From contig NZ_AP023441.1 of assembly GCF_019976755.1 (NCBI RefSeq), forward strand, positions 1,302,001 to 1,366,000: DNA of 64,000 nt. The letters are read 5' to 3'. Position numbers and translations under genes: made by a program. This DNA comes from Nostoc sp. MS1 (GTDB lineage Bacteria > Cyanobacteriota > Cyanobacteriia > Cyanobacteriales > Nostocaceae). The notes beneath the pieces are model-generated. The model saw only the letters and a program-made list of their open reading frames with translations, searched no databases and was not told the DNA's origin. Shown one piece after another: positions 53,281 through 63,132 of this stretch; within the stretch, counting starts at the first letter, position 1; the number at the start of each line of letters is the position of its first letter.

Positions 53281-53370
53281 ATAAAGCAGGAAACAGCTAA
53301 CAGCATCTATTTGTTTGCTGCTACTACGAACTTATCAATAAATGAAAAATAAATCTTTAAGTCATAAAAA

Positions 53371-53401
53371 GGCATGGAATGATGATTCTGTGTCTTTTTT
53401 T
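53371..53401 (+). terminator. Rho-independent terminator after the 50-residue gene
   Basis: GGCATGGAAT pairs over ten positions with ATTCTGTGTC (three G-U pairs), 4-nt loop, followed by seven T. The G-U pairs work only on the plus-strand RNA, so it serves the small plus-strand gene. Confidence 0.75.
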
Positions 53402-53405
53402 ATTG

Positions 53406-53454
53406 TCATTAGTCATTAGTCATTAGTCATTAGTCATTAGTCAACAGTCAACAG
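53406..53454. repeat. Heptamer tandem repeat (TCATTAG x5, TCAACAG x2)
   Basis: Five perfect TCATTAG units followed by two TCAACAG units, downstream of the terminator. Confidence 0.9.
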
Positions 53455-53759
53455 TCAAGAGTTACTAAGTAAGTCGGTGGGAAAAAACAAAGCTAAGTTA
53501 AGAAAGGTAAACAAGGCTATAACCCTCTTCCCTCCTGCCTTCTGCCTTCTGCCTCCTGCCTTGCCATAGCGATAATTTTTAACACTGAGCTACTTAACTA
53601 ATTTATATTCTCTCATCCCTCTGCTTGCTTTGTTTTAGGGAAGTCCAGAAAATAAATTATCCCAATTTTTAAACTCAACGCCACTGTTTCTTCCCCCTGC
53701 TCCCTGCTCCCTGCCCCCCTGCCTACAAAGTGATGGAGTATTTTTTAGCGGGAAGTCCC

Positions 53760-56663
53760 TTATTGTCGGATAGGAATTTCAATGATAAATTCTGTACCTT
53801 GTCCAAGTTTTGAATAACATTCCAGTGTACCATTGTGTTTTTCGGTGATGATTTGATAACTGATAGGCATCCCCATCCCTGTTCCTTTGCCAACAGGTTT
53901 AGTCGTAAAAAAGGGATTAAATACTTGTTTTTGCACTTTTTCTGGCATTCCTGTACCGTTATCAGCGATCGCAATTCTCAGCCAATGAGAACGAACCACC
54001 GAAGTAGTAATCCGAATTGTCGGAATTTTCCCCACTCCCCATTCGCTACTTCCTGCTCCCTCCTCCAAAGCATCAATAGCATTGGCCAAAATATTCATAA
54101 AAACTTGATTGAGTTGCCCAGCATAGCATTCTATTAAAGGTAATTCACCATAGTCTTTCATGACTTGAATTGCTGGACGCTGCGGCTGTTCTTTGAGACG
54201 ATGTTGCAAAATCATTAATGTGCTGTCGATACCTGTGTGAATATCCACAGCTTTGAACTCGGCTTCATCCATGCGTGAGAAGGTACGCAGCGATAGAACA
54301 ATCTGACGGATGCGTTGAGTACCTACCTTCATTGAATTTAAGATTTTGGGTAAATCTTGTTGGATGTATTCCAGGTCAATTTCCTCATGCAACGCCTGAA
54401 GTTCAGGGTCATAATTGGGGATTTTCTGGAGATAAACTTTAACAATTCTCAATAAATCTTGGATATGCTCCTCAAGATAGTTTAAATTGCCGTGAATAAA
54501 ATTGACGGGGTTATTAATTTCGTGAGCAACACCAGCTACTAATTGTCCCAAGCTAGACATTTTTTCTGCTTGAATCATCTGTGTCTGAGTGCGTTGGAGT
54601 TCTTGTAGAGTTGTTTCTAATTCTTGTGCTTGTTGTCTGAGTTGGGCTTCAATTTGTTGGCGATCGCGGATATCACGGGCAATGGTGGATATAAACTCCA
54701 GTTCTCCCTGGTCATTTTTATGAGCAATAATCACCTGAGACACAGGAAATTCATCACCATTGCGCGATCGCAGTATAGATTCTCCAGACCAAGTTCCCTT
54801 TTGTATTGCTGTGGGTATAATTTCAGTTTGAAATTCTTCTAACATCGAAGTTCCCATGAACTCAGTAATTGGCAGTTCTTCAGCCTCAGTTGCAGAAATA
54901 CTGAGTATCTTTTGTCCTGCCTTATTCATGTAGCAATTTCTTCCAATAGCATCAGCGATACCAACGATATCTGGAGTTGCTTCCAAAATAGCTAATAATT
55001 TCTGTTGTTCTTGTTCTGCGCGTATCTGCTCACTAATATTACGTACTACCGAAAGCGCATGAGGCTTACCGTTATAGTTAAAAGGTTGTCCTATCACCTC
55101 CACATCAATAGAAGTACCATCTTTATGAATGTCTACAGCTTGGCAATGAAATTTATGACCAGCCTTGATTGTGTTAATAAATTCATTTAAAAGCGGGTAA
55201 CAATCAGGATGAATATAATCTGTAGTTTTCAAATTAAGAAACTCTGCTTGACTATAGCCGTGCATTTCACAAAAAGCAGGATTAACAGCTACCATCTCAC
55301 AAATATCGAGATCCATAACATTGATGCCATCATTGACTGATTCAAAAATACTGCGATACTGCGCTTCTTGTTGGCGTAAGATAATTTCAGCTTGTTTGCG
55401 TTCGCTAATATCGCTCAAAGTACCCAGCATTCGATACGCTTGACCTTCATTATTGAACAAAAATATTCCTGTATCTTGAGCATCAATATATGAACCATCT
55501 TGAATTTGAAAACGATACTCAACTTGATAGCGGGTTTTCTGCTCCATCGCTTGCGTCAGTAGGTTAGTAGCCATTTCCCGATCATCTGGATGAATCCTAG
55601 ATTCCCAACTAGCAACATCAAAATTTTGTAATTCTTCTGTACTCAAACCTATAATTTGTTCGCTATTACCAGCCCATAAAATTTTGCCTGAGAGAACATC
55701 GTAGTCATAGACAGCTTGTCCAGTTTGTTCAGTTGCCAGGCGAAATCTTTCTTCACTTTCACACAGAGCATCTGCAAACTTTTGGCGATCGCTTACATCT
55801 TGTACCATTGAATAAATACCCAAAGAATTACCATTACCATCAACCAGTGGAGTATTAATCCATTCACAGGTAATTAACTTGCCGTCTTTAGTCAGGTTCT
55901 CATTTAAACTGTAATGACCACCTTTATTTTCCAGCAGAGACTTCATCACCTCAATCACATCTTCTCTTTGGTTTTTCGGCACAATTTCTAATGCGTGCTG
56001 ATGCAGCATTTCGATTGCTGTGTAGCCAAAGATTTTTTCTGCTGCTGGGTTCCATTCGACTACTTCAAAATTAGAGTTCCACTCAATGATTCCTAAAGGT
56101 GTCTGTTGCAGCAAAAACTTTATTTTCATCTCAAATCGCTTGAGAGCTTCTTCTGTAACTTTACGCTCAGTCACATCTCTAGCCACAGCAAAGATAAAGT
56201 CATCGTGAGCAACCGAAGTCCACGATAGCCAGCGATAGGAACCATCTTTACAAAGATAGCGATTTTCAAACCGAAAAACCCGGATTCCTTGACTCAATTT
56301 CGACATTTCACCCACTGTAGAAGCTCTGTCTTCTGGGTGTACCAACTCGATGAAGGGGATTGATTGTAATTCCGCTTGAGAATAGCCAAGCATTTTTTCA
56401 CCAGCCGGATTTACTCGCTTGAGATAGCCGTCAAAGCCAGCAATACAGAGCATATCTACTGATATATCAAAAAATAGTAATAGGTTTTGAGATGCGCTCA
56501 GTTCTTGTTCGAGCCTAGCGATGGTTGCACTAAATTCATGGGTGCTTGATGCTAACTGTTGCTTTAGTTCAGCGTTTTGTTGCTGGAGAATAATTATTTG
56601 CTGTTCCAGTGCTTCAGTAGACATTAAGCTATTCCTCCCATCGGCTGGCAAAGCATAAGACAA
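53760..56663 (-). CDS. Multi-PAS sensor histidine kinase
   Basis: A 967-residue soluble kinase with no membrane helix. An N-terminal coiled coil (about 15-60) leads into five PAS/PAC units, ended by D-V-T-E-R-K, D-V-S-D-R-Q, D-I-S-E-R-K, N-I-S-E-Q-I and D-I-R-D-R-Q. A coiled coil leads to the histidine-kinase core: phospho-acceptor His714 (V-A-H-E-I-N-N-P), N-I-L-A-N-A-I-D-A (N box), D-N-G-T-G-M and the G-K-G-T-G-M-G-M loop. All catalytic boxes are present. The stimulus and partner regulator are unknown. Repeat DNA (T-C-C-C-C-A-C-T type) encodes a short E-G-A-G-S-S-E-W-G-V-G insert before the D-N-G box. Confidence 0.93.
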   Translation of the reverse strand: MSYALPADGRNSLMSTEALEQQIIILQQQNAELKQQLASSTHEFSATIARLEQELSASQNLLLFFDISVDMLCIAGFDGYLKRVNPAGEKMLGYSQAELQSIPFIELVHPEDRASTVGEMSKLSQGIRVFRFENRYLCKDGSYRWLSWTSVAHDDFIFAVARDVTERKVTEEALKRFEMKIKFLLQQTPLGIIEWNSNFEVVEWNPAAEKIFGYTAIEMLHQHALEIVPKNQREDVIEVMKSLLENKGGHYSLNENLTKDGKLITCEWINTPLVDGNGNSLGIYSMVQDVSDRQKFADALCESEERFRLATEQTGQAVYDYDVLSGKILWAGNSEQIIGLSTEELQNFDVASWESRIHPDDREMATNLLTQAMEQKTRYQVEYRFQIQDGSYIDAQDTGIFLFNNEGQAYRMLGTLSDISERKQAEIILRQQEAQYRSIFESVNDGINVMDLDICEMVAVNPAFCEMHGYSQAEFLNLKTTDYIHPDCYPLLNEFINTIKAGHKFHCQAVDIHKDGTSIDVEVIGQPFNYNGKPHALSVVRNISEQIRAEQEQQKLLAILEATPDIVGIADAIGRNCYMNKAGQKILSISATEAEELPITEFMGTSMLEEFQTEIIPTAIQKGTWSGESILRSRNGDEFPVSQVIIAHKNDQGELEFISTIARDIRDRQQIEAQLRQQAQELETTLQELQRTQTQMIQAEKMSSLGQLVAGVAHEINNPVNFIHGNLNYLEEHIQDLLRIVKVYLQKIPNYDPELQALHEEIDLEYIQQDLPKILNSMKVGTQRIRQIVLSLRTFSRMDEAEFKAVDIHTGIDSTLMILQHRLKEQPQRPAIQVMKDYGELPLIECYAGQLNQVFMNILANAIDALEEGAGSSEWGVGKIPTIRITTSVVRSHWLRIAIADNGTGMPEKVQKQVFNPFFTTKPVGKGTGMGMPISYQIITEKHNGTLECYSKLGQGTEFIIEIPIRQ

Positions 56664-56768
56664 ATTTAAAATTAAAAATTCAAATTTAAAAAGGTATACA
56701 CAACAATACTTTGGCAGGTATGTATCTGTGATATTCTTTCGCTACATAGTAGTATTCCCATTACTGGC

Positions 56769-56811
56769 AAGAAAAATTCCTCCACCCACAAGTGAGTAGA
56801 GGAATTTTCTT
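56769..56811 (-). terminator. Hairpin terminator after the LCP gene
   Basis: AAGAAAAATTCCTC faces GAGGAATTTTCTT with a partly paired CCAC/GAGT-containing loop. It ends in T-rich sequence on the minus strand. Confidence 0.72.
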
Positions 56812-56845
56812 AGTCATTAGTGAACAATCAATATTTAAATAATAA

Positions 56846-58282
56846 CTATTGACTAGAATTTTCTAACAGAGATTTTTTTTGTAACCAATCTTTACCTACT
56901 TGAATACTAATATCTGAGTTGAGACTACCAGTACTTTCAACACGCACTTCGCCGAAGCCAATAGCATTGCGGATGGTTTCAGCGCTATTGCTATCACCTT
57001 GTTGGGCAATAATATTAGTAACTTCTAGAGGTTCATTCCACGGTCTAGCTATATAAATATTTCGATAACCAGCTTGTTCTAGAGCGCGAATTAAAGGACG
57101 TAGCTGTGAGCGATCGCTTCCTGTACTATCTTGAATTGCTACACGTAAAGCTGTCGGCTCATTAACTGAATTTTCCGAGGTTGCTTGCAAACCAAAGTGC
57201 TGTGACATTAATTTGCCAATACCATCTCTGTTTGGTATCCAATAGCTAGCATTAAATTCACCTTGTTCGCTAAATCTTCCGGGTAGCATTAACATCTGCA
57301 TATTGGCGCGATTTGTCCGCACACCAAAACCTACCAGTGCTAATAATTCCTCAACTGTTAAATTAGTGTCGATGTTGTCTTTAACTACATTGAGAATTTT
57401 TGGTAACTGAGCTACTGTCGCTGGGTTGAGAGTCTGATCAATTAAAGCGCGAATTACCATTTGCTGGCGTTGAATCCGACCAATATCACCTAATTCATCA
57501 TGACGATAACGGAGTAATTGTAATGCTTGGTCGCCGTTGAGATGCTGCTTCCCGGCCTTCAAGTTAATATATAAGTGTTGAGAATCGTCACGGTATTTCA
57601 TGTCTTTGGGTACATAAACAGTCACTCCCCCCAAAGCATCAATGAGTTTGGCAACACCTAAAACGTTAATACGAATATAGCGGTCAATTCCCACGCCACC
57701 CAAAAGATTACTCACAGTGGTTGCGGTTAACGCTGGCCCGCCCTCCACATTAGCAGCGTTAATTTTCTTTACGCCATGCCCTTCTATTTCTGTACGGGTG
57801 TCTCTAGGAATCGACAGCATGGTTACTTTTTTAGTCTCTGGGTCAAATTTGACCAAGAGCATTACATCCGAAAGACCATCAAAGGAGTTGACTTGAGGTA
57901 AATATCTGAGATTCTTGGTGTCAGCAGGAGGATTCTTGACATCTGGTGGTAGAACACTCATCCCCATCAACAACAGATTTACGGGACGGGTTAATTGCGA
58001 GAATTGCAACCCACTACCGGCGATCGCATCCCGATCAAAGACAGCTTGTTCCTGGGGGCTAAGTTGATCTTGCTGCAAATTTACCGATTTTATGTTGTTC
58101 AACGCATTCGCCAATAAGCCCCCGACCGTTGCCGAAATTATCGCCAGCCCACCCACATACATCCAGAACCATCGCCAACTCTCCAGTTTTGTACTTTGCG
58201 ATTTCTTGCCACCGGAATTAGGGGCGTTTGACGATGGGTTTCCTTCTGCTGAAGTTCTTTGAATGGTCACAGACTTCCTCAC
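56846..58282 (-). CDS. LytR-CpsA-Psr (LCP) family protein
   Basis: A 478-residue protein with a cytoplasmic N-terminal tail, one membrane helix (about 38-62), an extracytoplasmic LCP domain (about 100-300) and a LytR_C domain (about 375-445). LCP signatures: M-L-L-V-K-F-D-P near 140, S-I-P-R-D-T-R near 157 and the L-R-Y-R-H-D-E-L-G-D-I-G-R-I-Q-R-Q-Q basic motif near 255, which binds polyprenyl-pyrophosphate. LCP enzymes attach glycopolymers to the cell wall. Cyanobacterial members probably handle surface polysaccharides (inference). Confidence 0.92.
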   Translation of the reverse strand: MRKSVTIQRTSAEGNPSSNAPNSGGKKSQSTKLESWRWFWMYVGGLAIISATVGGLLANALNNIKSVNLQQDQLSPQEQAVFDRDAIAGSGLQFSQLTRPVNLLLMGMSVLPPDVKNPPADTKNLRYLPQVNSFDGLSDVMLLVKFDPETKKVTMLSIPRDTRTEIEGHGVKKINAANVEGGPALTATTVSNLLGGVGIDRYIRINVLGVAKLIDALGGVTVYVPKDMKYRDDSQHLYINLKAGKQHLNGDQALQLLRYRHDELGDIGRIQRQQMVIRALIDQTLNPATVAQLPKILNVVKDNIDTNLTVEELLALVGFGVRTNRANMQMLMLPGRFSEQGEFNASYWIPNRDGIGKLMSQHFGLQATSENSVNEPTALRVAIQDSTGSDRSQLRPLIRALEQAGYRNIYIARPWNEPLEVTNIIAQQGDSNSAETIRNAIGFGEVRVESTGSLNSDISIQVGKDWLQKKSLLENSSQ

Positions 58283-58771
58283 ACTTAACTGATTAATTAA
58301 TTTAGGTAAATTTGCCGACTAACAATAATGCTGATAAATCAACCCATAATAGCTAACTTTTAACAGTTATCAGTTATCAGTTACCAAGTCATAGTGATTT
58401 ATTTATCCTTTGGTTTAAGTCCCTACTAAATTAGTGAGGGAAACTGGTGGGTTTAAATTACCCAGCATAGGCCTTGATGACTGTTCACTGTTGACTGTTC
58501 ACTGATTTAATCCACAACACTTATAGCAGTATTTTTCTTAGTTGTGGCAAATTTCCTCATGATTTATAGCAGTATGCCAATAGTAAGTTCAATTTGGCTA
58601 GGTCTGGGAGAAAATTATGGAAGTTATGAGTGCTGAGTTATGAGTTATGAGTGCCGTTAGCGTTAGCGGGGCGTTCAGCCCGTGCTGAGTTCTGAGTCAT
58701 GAGTAGGAATTTATTCCTGGTCTCCCTCATCTCCCTCATCTCTCCCCGCTCCCTGCCCCCTTGCCTCCTAC
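58283..58771. other. Repeat-rich intergenic region
   Basis: Contains CAGTTAT heptamers near 58366, TGACTGTTCACTGT units near 58482, and a patch of GAGTTATGAGTGC repeats with a GCCGTTAGCGTTAGCGGGGCG motif near 58620-58680, followed by CTCCCTCATCTCC runs. No gene is supported. Confidence 0.65.
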
Positions 58772-59191
58772 CTACTTCCTCAATATACGCTCTGCCAAGT
58801 TACTCATCCCTGGTAAACGGTAAGATTTACTTTGAAGTAACCGCAAAACTAGCCATACACTCACCAAAAAGTAACCAGATGTAAAGAAGCTATTAAGTAT
58901 TAGTAAACGTAGTGTAAATAAATCTGAAGTTGCCGCTCCTGTAGCCAATAATAGATACCCCAACAACCAAATAAACGCCAAAGTAATAGACAGACGACTT
59001 ACAGCCAGTTGTTCCCGGCTACCCTGACGGCGATAAACAGCCCATAAGGAGGGAAAAAAACCAATAATAGGTATTAGATGTAAAATAAGCTGAGTTTTGG
59101 AAATAGTCGAGTCTTCCCCACTGCCAACTCCCAACTCCCAACTCCCCCTTGTTTTGTTAACTGATTGAAAATCTTCCATTGTTTTTGTCAA
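58772..59191 (-). CDS. Hypothetical membrane protein
   Basis: A 139-residue protein with three or four predicted helices (about 33-52, 67-87, 92-112, with the tail basic). No known family is recognised. Near residue 13-26 the sequence S-W-E-L-G-V-G-S-G-E-D is encoded by a GGGAGTTGGGAGTTGG repeat, so repeat DNA has been absorbed into its N-terminal part. It diverges from the AI-2E-family gene. Confidence 0.6.
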   Translation of the reverse strand: MTKTMEDFQSVNKTRGSWELGVGSGEDSTISKTQLILHLIPIIGFFPSLWAVYRRQGSREQLAVSRLSITLAFIWLLGYLLLATGAATSDLFTLRLLILNSFFTSGYFLVSVWLVLRLLQSKSYRLPGMSNLAERILRK

Positions 59192-59285
59192 ATCCTAAAG
59201 TAGATGGATGAATGACAATGATGTAGTTAGAGATAATAAGCTATAGATACAGAATTTTTTAGTTCTATCCCGCAATCGGCCAAAG

Positions 59286-60449
59286 ATGCAGACACTCAAG
59301 CTACTAAACTGGTGGCAGGCACTAACACCAATAGCAAGAATTGGGGCGATCGCTCTATTCGCTCCCTTGCTAGTTCTCAATGGTTGGGCATTTTCCGCAA
59401 TTTTTGATTATTTTCACTCCCTAATTGTTATTTTAGTCGGAGCCTCTGTTTTAGCATTTTTGCTCAACTACCCTGTTAGCTGGATGGAACATCACGGCGC
59501 GAGGCGAGAGCAAGTTGCTATTTTAGTATTTTTATTGGCTCTAGCGATTTTACTAGCCCTTGGCGTTACTTTGATCCCTCTAGCGTTGACGCAAGCCCAA
59601 CAACTGGTGGCGCGTATTCCTGAGTTAATTGACTCTGGGCGATCGCAGTTGATGATTCTCAACGAGAAGGCAGAGACTCTTGGCTTACCTATAAACCTTG
59701 ATGCTCTTGTAGTCCAAATTAATGATCGCGTCAAGGGACAACTACAAGCGATCGCCGGACAAGTTCTCAATTTGGCCGTAGTTACCTTCACCAGCTTGCT
59801 AGATTTTCTCTTGACGATGGTGTTAACTTTCTACCTGTTGCAGCATGGTGCTGAACTCTGGGAAAGCTTAGTAGATTGGCTACCGAGCAGATTTCGTAAC
59901 CCCTTTTCCCAAACAGTACGCCTGAGCTTTCAAAATTTCTTTATTACCCAATTAATTCTTTCTACTTGTATGGCCTCAGCCTTGATTCCTGCTTTCTTGT
60001 GGCTGAAGGTTCCATTTGGGCTATTATTTGGTCTAACTATCGGCATTATGGCACTTGTGCCATTTGGCGGCTCTGTAGGGATTGCTCTGACTACCTCACT
60101 GGTAGCGCTGCAAGATTTCTCTATGGGGGTTAGAGTCTTAATTGCCGCCGTAATTGTACAACAAATCCTCGAAAATCTGATTGCTCCCCGTATTTTAGGC
60201 AACTTTACTGGGTTAAATCCAGTTTGGATACTCATTTCAGTATTGACAGGCGCTAGAATTGGCGGACTTTTAGGTGTGATTGTGGCCGTACCCACGGCTG
60301 TAATTATCAAGACTGCCTTGACTGCCTTGCGTCCCTCTAACGCAAGTTCTGAAATGGAGGTAACAGATACTACAGAGATAGCCGCATCAATAGTACAGAA
60401 AGAAAAGGCTCAAAATGCTTTGAGTATTTCTGAGCCAACAGTACCTTAA
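59286..60449 (+). CDS. AI-2E family transporter
   Basis: A 387-residue membrane protein with about eight predicted helices. Typical features are the N-terminal paired helices (about 15-60), L-N-Y-P-V-S-W near 57, a long soluble segment (about 100-155) and the conserved P-F-G-G-S-V-G-I near 259 with P-R-I-L-G near 300. Members include the AI-2 exporter TqsA and Na+/H+ exchangers, so the substrate is open. CutA follows 74 bp later on the same strand. Confidence 0.88.
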   Translation: MQTLKLLNWWQALTPIARIGAIALFAPLLVLNGWAFSAIFDYFHSLIVILVGASVLAFLLNYPVSWMEHHGARREQVAILVFLLALAILLALGVTLIPLALTQAQQLVARIPELIDSGRSQLMILNEKAETLGLPINLDALVVQINDRVKGQLQAIAGQVLNLAVVTFTSLLDFLLTMVLTFYLLQHGAELWESLVDWLPSRFRNPFSQTVRLSFQNFFITQLILSTCMASALIPAFLWLKVPFGLLFGLTIGIMALVPFGGSVGIALTTSLVALQDFSMGVRVLIAAVIVQQILENLIAPRILGNFTGLNPVWILISVLTGARIGGLLGVIVAVPTAVIIKTALTALRPSNASSEMEVTDTTEIAASIVQKEKAQNALSISEPTVP

Positions 60450-60523
60450 ATAGTGCTGAAAAATTCTTAATACTTCTACAAGCTCAGTACAAGTTTTGAA
60501 TTTTGAATTAAATAGCTTCTACC

Positions 60524-60847
60524 ATGAAAATTTACTATGTAACTTTAAATAACATTGAGGAAGCTCGTCAAATTGGCAGGATATTACTTGAGCGTCAGTT
60601 AGCGGTTTGTGTCAATTGGTTTCCTATTACTTGTGCTTATATTTGGCAAGGAGAAATTTCTGAAGAACCAGAAGTAGTTTTAATTGTCAAAACTCAAGAC
60701 GGTTACGCTATAGAAATCGAAAAAGTTATTCGAGAGCATATTAGTTATACTAATTTTATTGCGGAAATTTCTCCTGTAGCAGTTAATCAAGGTTTTCTCA
60801 ATTGGTTGAATGCGGAAATACCGACGCGATCGCCCCTACCAACCTAA
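60524..60847 (+). CDS. cutA: Divalent-cation tolerance protein CutA
   Basis: A 107-residue small trimeric protein. It contains the R-Q-L-A-V-C-V-N-W segment near 23, Y-I-W-Q-G-E-I near 43 and the E-V-V-L-I-V-K-T near 54, all CutA marks. Relatives bind copper and other metals; the physiological role is unsure. Ten C-terminal residues run beyond the usual end. Confidence 0.9.
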   Translation: MKIYYVTLNNIEEARQIGRILLERQLAVCVNWFPITCAYIWQGEISEEPEVVLIVKTQDGYAIEIEKVIREHISYTNFIAEISPVAVNQGFLNWLNAEIPTRSPLPT

Positions 60848-61138
60848 AAATACTCTTGCGATTCTCTCTGTGTCTCCGTGGTGAATAATAGTTTATCAAT
60901 TGATAATTGACAATTGACAATTGTTTCATTCAAGGTTTAAGACCTCTCCTTTTAAGGAGAAAAAATCCAAAAATAAATCCTTGTCTCCAATCCTCTCATT
61001 TCCAGGGAGAGGTAATTGTCCATTTTCCATTGTTCATTGTTGAATAAACCACAGAGGCACAAAGTCACAGAGTAAAGAAGGAGTTTTTCAATAGAAATCA
61101 ATATTCTGAAATAATATTCTTTTCCTTGGAGGTCAAAA
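60848..61138. other. Intergenic region with CTCTGTGTCTCCGTGG-type repeat
   Basis: CTCTGTGTCTCCGTGGTG (about 60864) and the opposite-strand copy ACCACAGAGGCACAAAG (about 61048) form an inverted repeat pair related to the one at 22337. A TTGACAATTGACAATTG stretch lies between. GGAGG at 61129-61133 is the ribosome-binding site of mtnD. Confidence 0.6.
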
Positions 61139-61693
61139 ATGGCAGTTCTCAAACTAGAGGATGGAACTCTCCATAGCAATTTAGATTATATTACCCAACA
61201 ATTAGCCCCCCTTAATATTTCCATCAATCGCTGGAACATTCCTAATAATCCCGAACTGCAAAGTTTATTGGCACAGGATAGCCTCAACGAAGATGAAAAA
61301 TAACAGGTACTTAAAGCTTTAGATAGTTACTTTGAGAAACTACAACAAACAGCAGGTTATCAATCGCGTGATTTAGTAGTTTTGCATCCAGGGATTGCTA
61401 ATCTTGATGGGTTAATGGCAAAATTTGACCAAATTCATACCCATGCAGATGATGAAGTCCGTTATGTCATTGATGGAGAAGCGATTTTTGGCTTTGTATG
61501 TCCTGATGGTAGCCAAGTAGAACTGACAGTACAGCCGGAGGAATATATCAATGTTCCAGCCAGAACTGAACATTGGTTTTATCTCACCCCAGCAAGACGA
61601 GTAAAAGCAGTACGTTATTTCATCACCACAGAAGGTTGGACACCGCAATATACAGGCAGAGAAATTCGCACCCGTCAACCCGTAGCAAAGTAA
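61139..61693 (+). pseudogene. mtnD: Acireductone dioxygenase (MtnD) interrupted by an in-frame TAA
   Basis: A 185-codon frame with a good GGAGG site and ATG at 61139. It encodes a cupin acireductone dioxygenase: M-A-V-L-K-L-E-D-G-T-L, S-I-N-R-W, then H-T-H-A-D-D-E-V-R-Y (metal-binding His/His/Glu near 100), V-P-A-R-T-E-H-W-F near 143. Codon 55 is TAA (61301-61303), between K and Q-V-L-K-A-L. Both halves are in the same frame and otherwise intact, so this is one point change (for example CAA to TAA) or a sequence error. The metal ligands all lie after the stop. Followed by mtnX and mtnB. Confidence 0.88.
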
Positions 61694-61759
61694 CTCAAAA
61701 TCATAATATTATAAATAAATTACGAATTACATTAGCGTAGCGGGGCGTAGCCCATTAAT

Positions 61760-62389
61760 ATGAAGCGGATTGTTTTCTGTGACTTTGACGGAACTATTAC
61801 AGTTGAAGAAACATTTGTGGCAGTTTTGAAAAAGTTTGCACCAGAACTTTCTGCACAACTGATACCAGAAATATATGCAAAAAAGCTGACGCTGAGAAAA
61901 GGAGTAAAGCAAATTCTGCAATCAATTCCTTCTGCAAGTTATCCAGAAATTGTTGAATTTACTAAACCTCAATCGATACGTCCTGGATTTATAGAATTAC
62001 TGGATTTCTTAGAATTTCAAGGAGTCCCATTAGTAGTAATTTCTGGCGGACTACGAGGAATGGTAGAGGTTGTTTTAAATGATTTAGTGCAGAGAATAGA
62101 GGCAATTTATGCAGTAGATGTAGATACGAGCAATGCCTATTTAAAAGTAAATTCTCAATACGAAGGAGATACAGAGCTTATTGCTAAAGTACAAGTTATG
62201 GACAAGTACCCAGCCGATGAAAAAATTGCGATCGGTGACTCCATTACAGACTTAAATATGGCTTTGCAAGCATCTATTGTATTTGCACGCCCTCCCTTAA
62301 CAAAATATTTAGATGAAAAGCAAAAACCTTATATTTTCTGGAACGATTTTCTAGAGATACGCGATTATTTAGCTCAATCATGGAGTTAA
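61760..62389 (+). CDS. mtnX: 2-hydroxy-3-keto-5-methylthiopentenyl-1-phosphate phosphatase (MtnX)
   Basis: A 209-residue HAD-family phosphatase of the methionine salvage pathway. Motif I is F-C-D-F-D-G-T-I-T near 6, the S-G-G-L-R-G motif II near 95, and motif IV G-D-S-I-T-D near 159. It converts the phosphorylated keto intermediate into the acireductone that MtnD uses. It overlaps mtnB by 10 bp and lies 67 bp after mtnD, with a GCGTAGCGGGGCGTAGCCC repeat in between. Confidence 0.9.
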   Translation: MKRIVFCDFDGTITVEETFVAVLKKFAPELSAQLIPEIYAKKLTLRKGVKQILQSIPSASYPEIVEFTKPQSIRPGFIELLDFLEFQGVPLVVISGGLRGMVEVVLNDLVQRIEAIYAVDVDTSNAYLKVNSQYEGDTELIAKVQVMDKYPADEKIAIGDSITDLNMALQASIVFARPPLTKYLDEKQKPYIFWNDFLEIRDYLAQSWS

Positions 62390-63027
62390 ATTCTATGACA
62401 AGCTCAATCATAGAAGATCCTCGTGGGCAACTGATAGCAGATGCTCATTATTTTTATCAACAAGGTTGGATGGTAGGAACTGCGGGTAATCTTTCAGCAA
62501 AGTTAGCTGATGGTAGCTTCTGGATTACAGCTAGTGGTAAATCTAAAGGTAAATTATCACTCGATGATTTTGTTTGCATTGCTTCAGATGGCAAAGTAAA
62601 AATATCAGCCGCTAATTTGCAACCTTCAGCAGAAACAGCTATCCATCAGCTAATTTATCGCCTATTTCCAGAATCACAAGCTTGTTACCATGTCCATTCA
62701 ATCGAGAACAATTTAGTTTCTTGCTTCGGTGAAGGTGATGCTTTACCTTTACCATCACTAGAAATGCTCAAAGGCTTGGGAGTTCGGCAGGAAAAACCCA
62801 ATTGTACTATCGAAATCTTTGCAAATCATCTCCAAGTTTCCCGCATTGCGGCTGATATTGAAAAACGCTTTTCTATAACACCGCCGCAAATACCCGCTTT
62901 ACTAATTCGTGATCACGGTGTAACAGTCTGGGCTGCTTCTCCTGAAGCCGCTCGTAATTATGTTGAGTTAATAGAATACATCTTTCGCTATATGGTAGTC
63001 GCAGGTGGGTTAGAAATAGGGAAATGA
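62380..63027 (+). CDS. mtnB: Methylthioribulose-1-phosphate dehydratase (MtnB)
   Basis: A 215-residue class II aldolase-type zinc enzyme that dehydrates methylthioribulose-1-phosphate. Zn ligands are seen in Y-H-V-H near 105 and R-D-H-G near 172; G-N-L-S-A-K near 34 is a phosphate-binding segment. Two starts are possible, 62380 and the ATG at 62395, which begins M-T-S-S-I-I. It overlaps mtnX. No mtnA or mtnK is present in the window. Confidence 0.9.
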   Translation: MELNSMTSSIIEDPRGQLIADAHYFYQQGWMVGTAGNLSAKLADGSFWITASGKSKGKLSLDDFVCIASDGKVKISAANLQPSAETAIHQLIYRLFPESQACYHVHSIENNLVSCFGEGDALPLPSLEMLKGLGVRQEKPNCTIEIFANHLQVSRIAADIEKRFSITPPQIPALLIRDHGVTVWAASPEAARNYVELIEYIFRYMVVAGGLEIGK

Positions 63028-63132
63028 GGAGCAGGAGAGCAAAGGAAAAAAACAACTGATAACTAACTGTTGACTATTGACTGTTGACTATGGACTAATG
63101 ACAAATGACTAATGACCAATGACCAATCACAT

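Larger units (their letters stand above)
53281..53759. other. Intergenic region dominated by repeats
   Basis: Holds the 53371 terminator, the heptamer array at 53406, then several CCTGCCTTCTGCC- and CTGCTCCCTGCC-type C-rich dispersed repeats (about 53530-53570 and 53690-53720). No gene seen. Confidence 0.65.
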
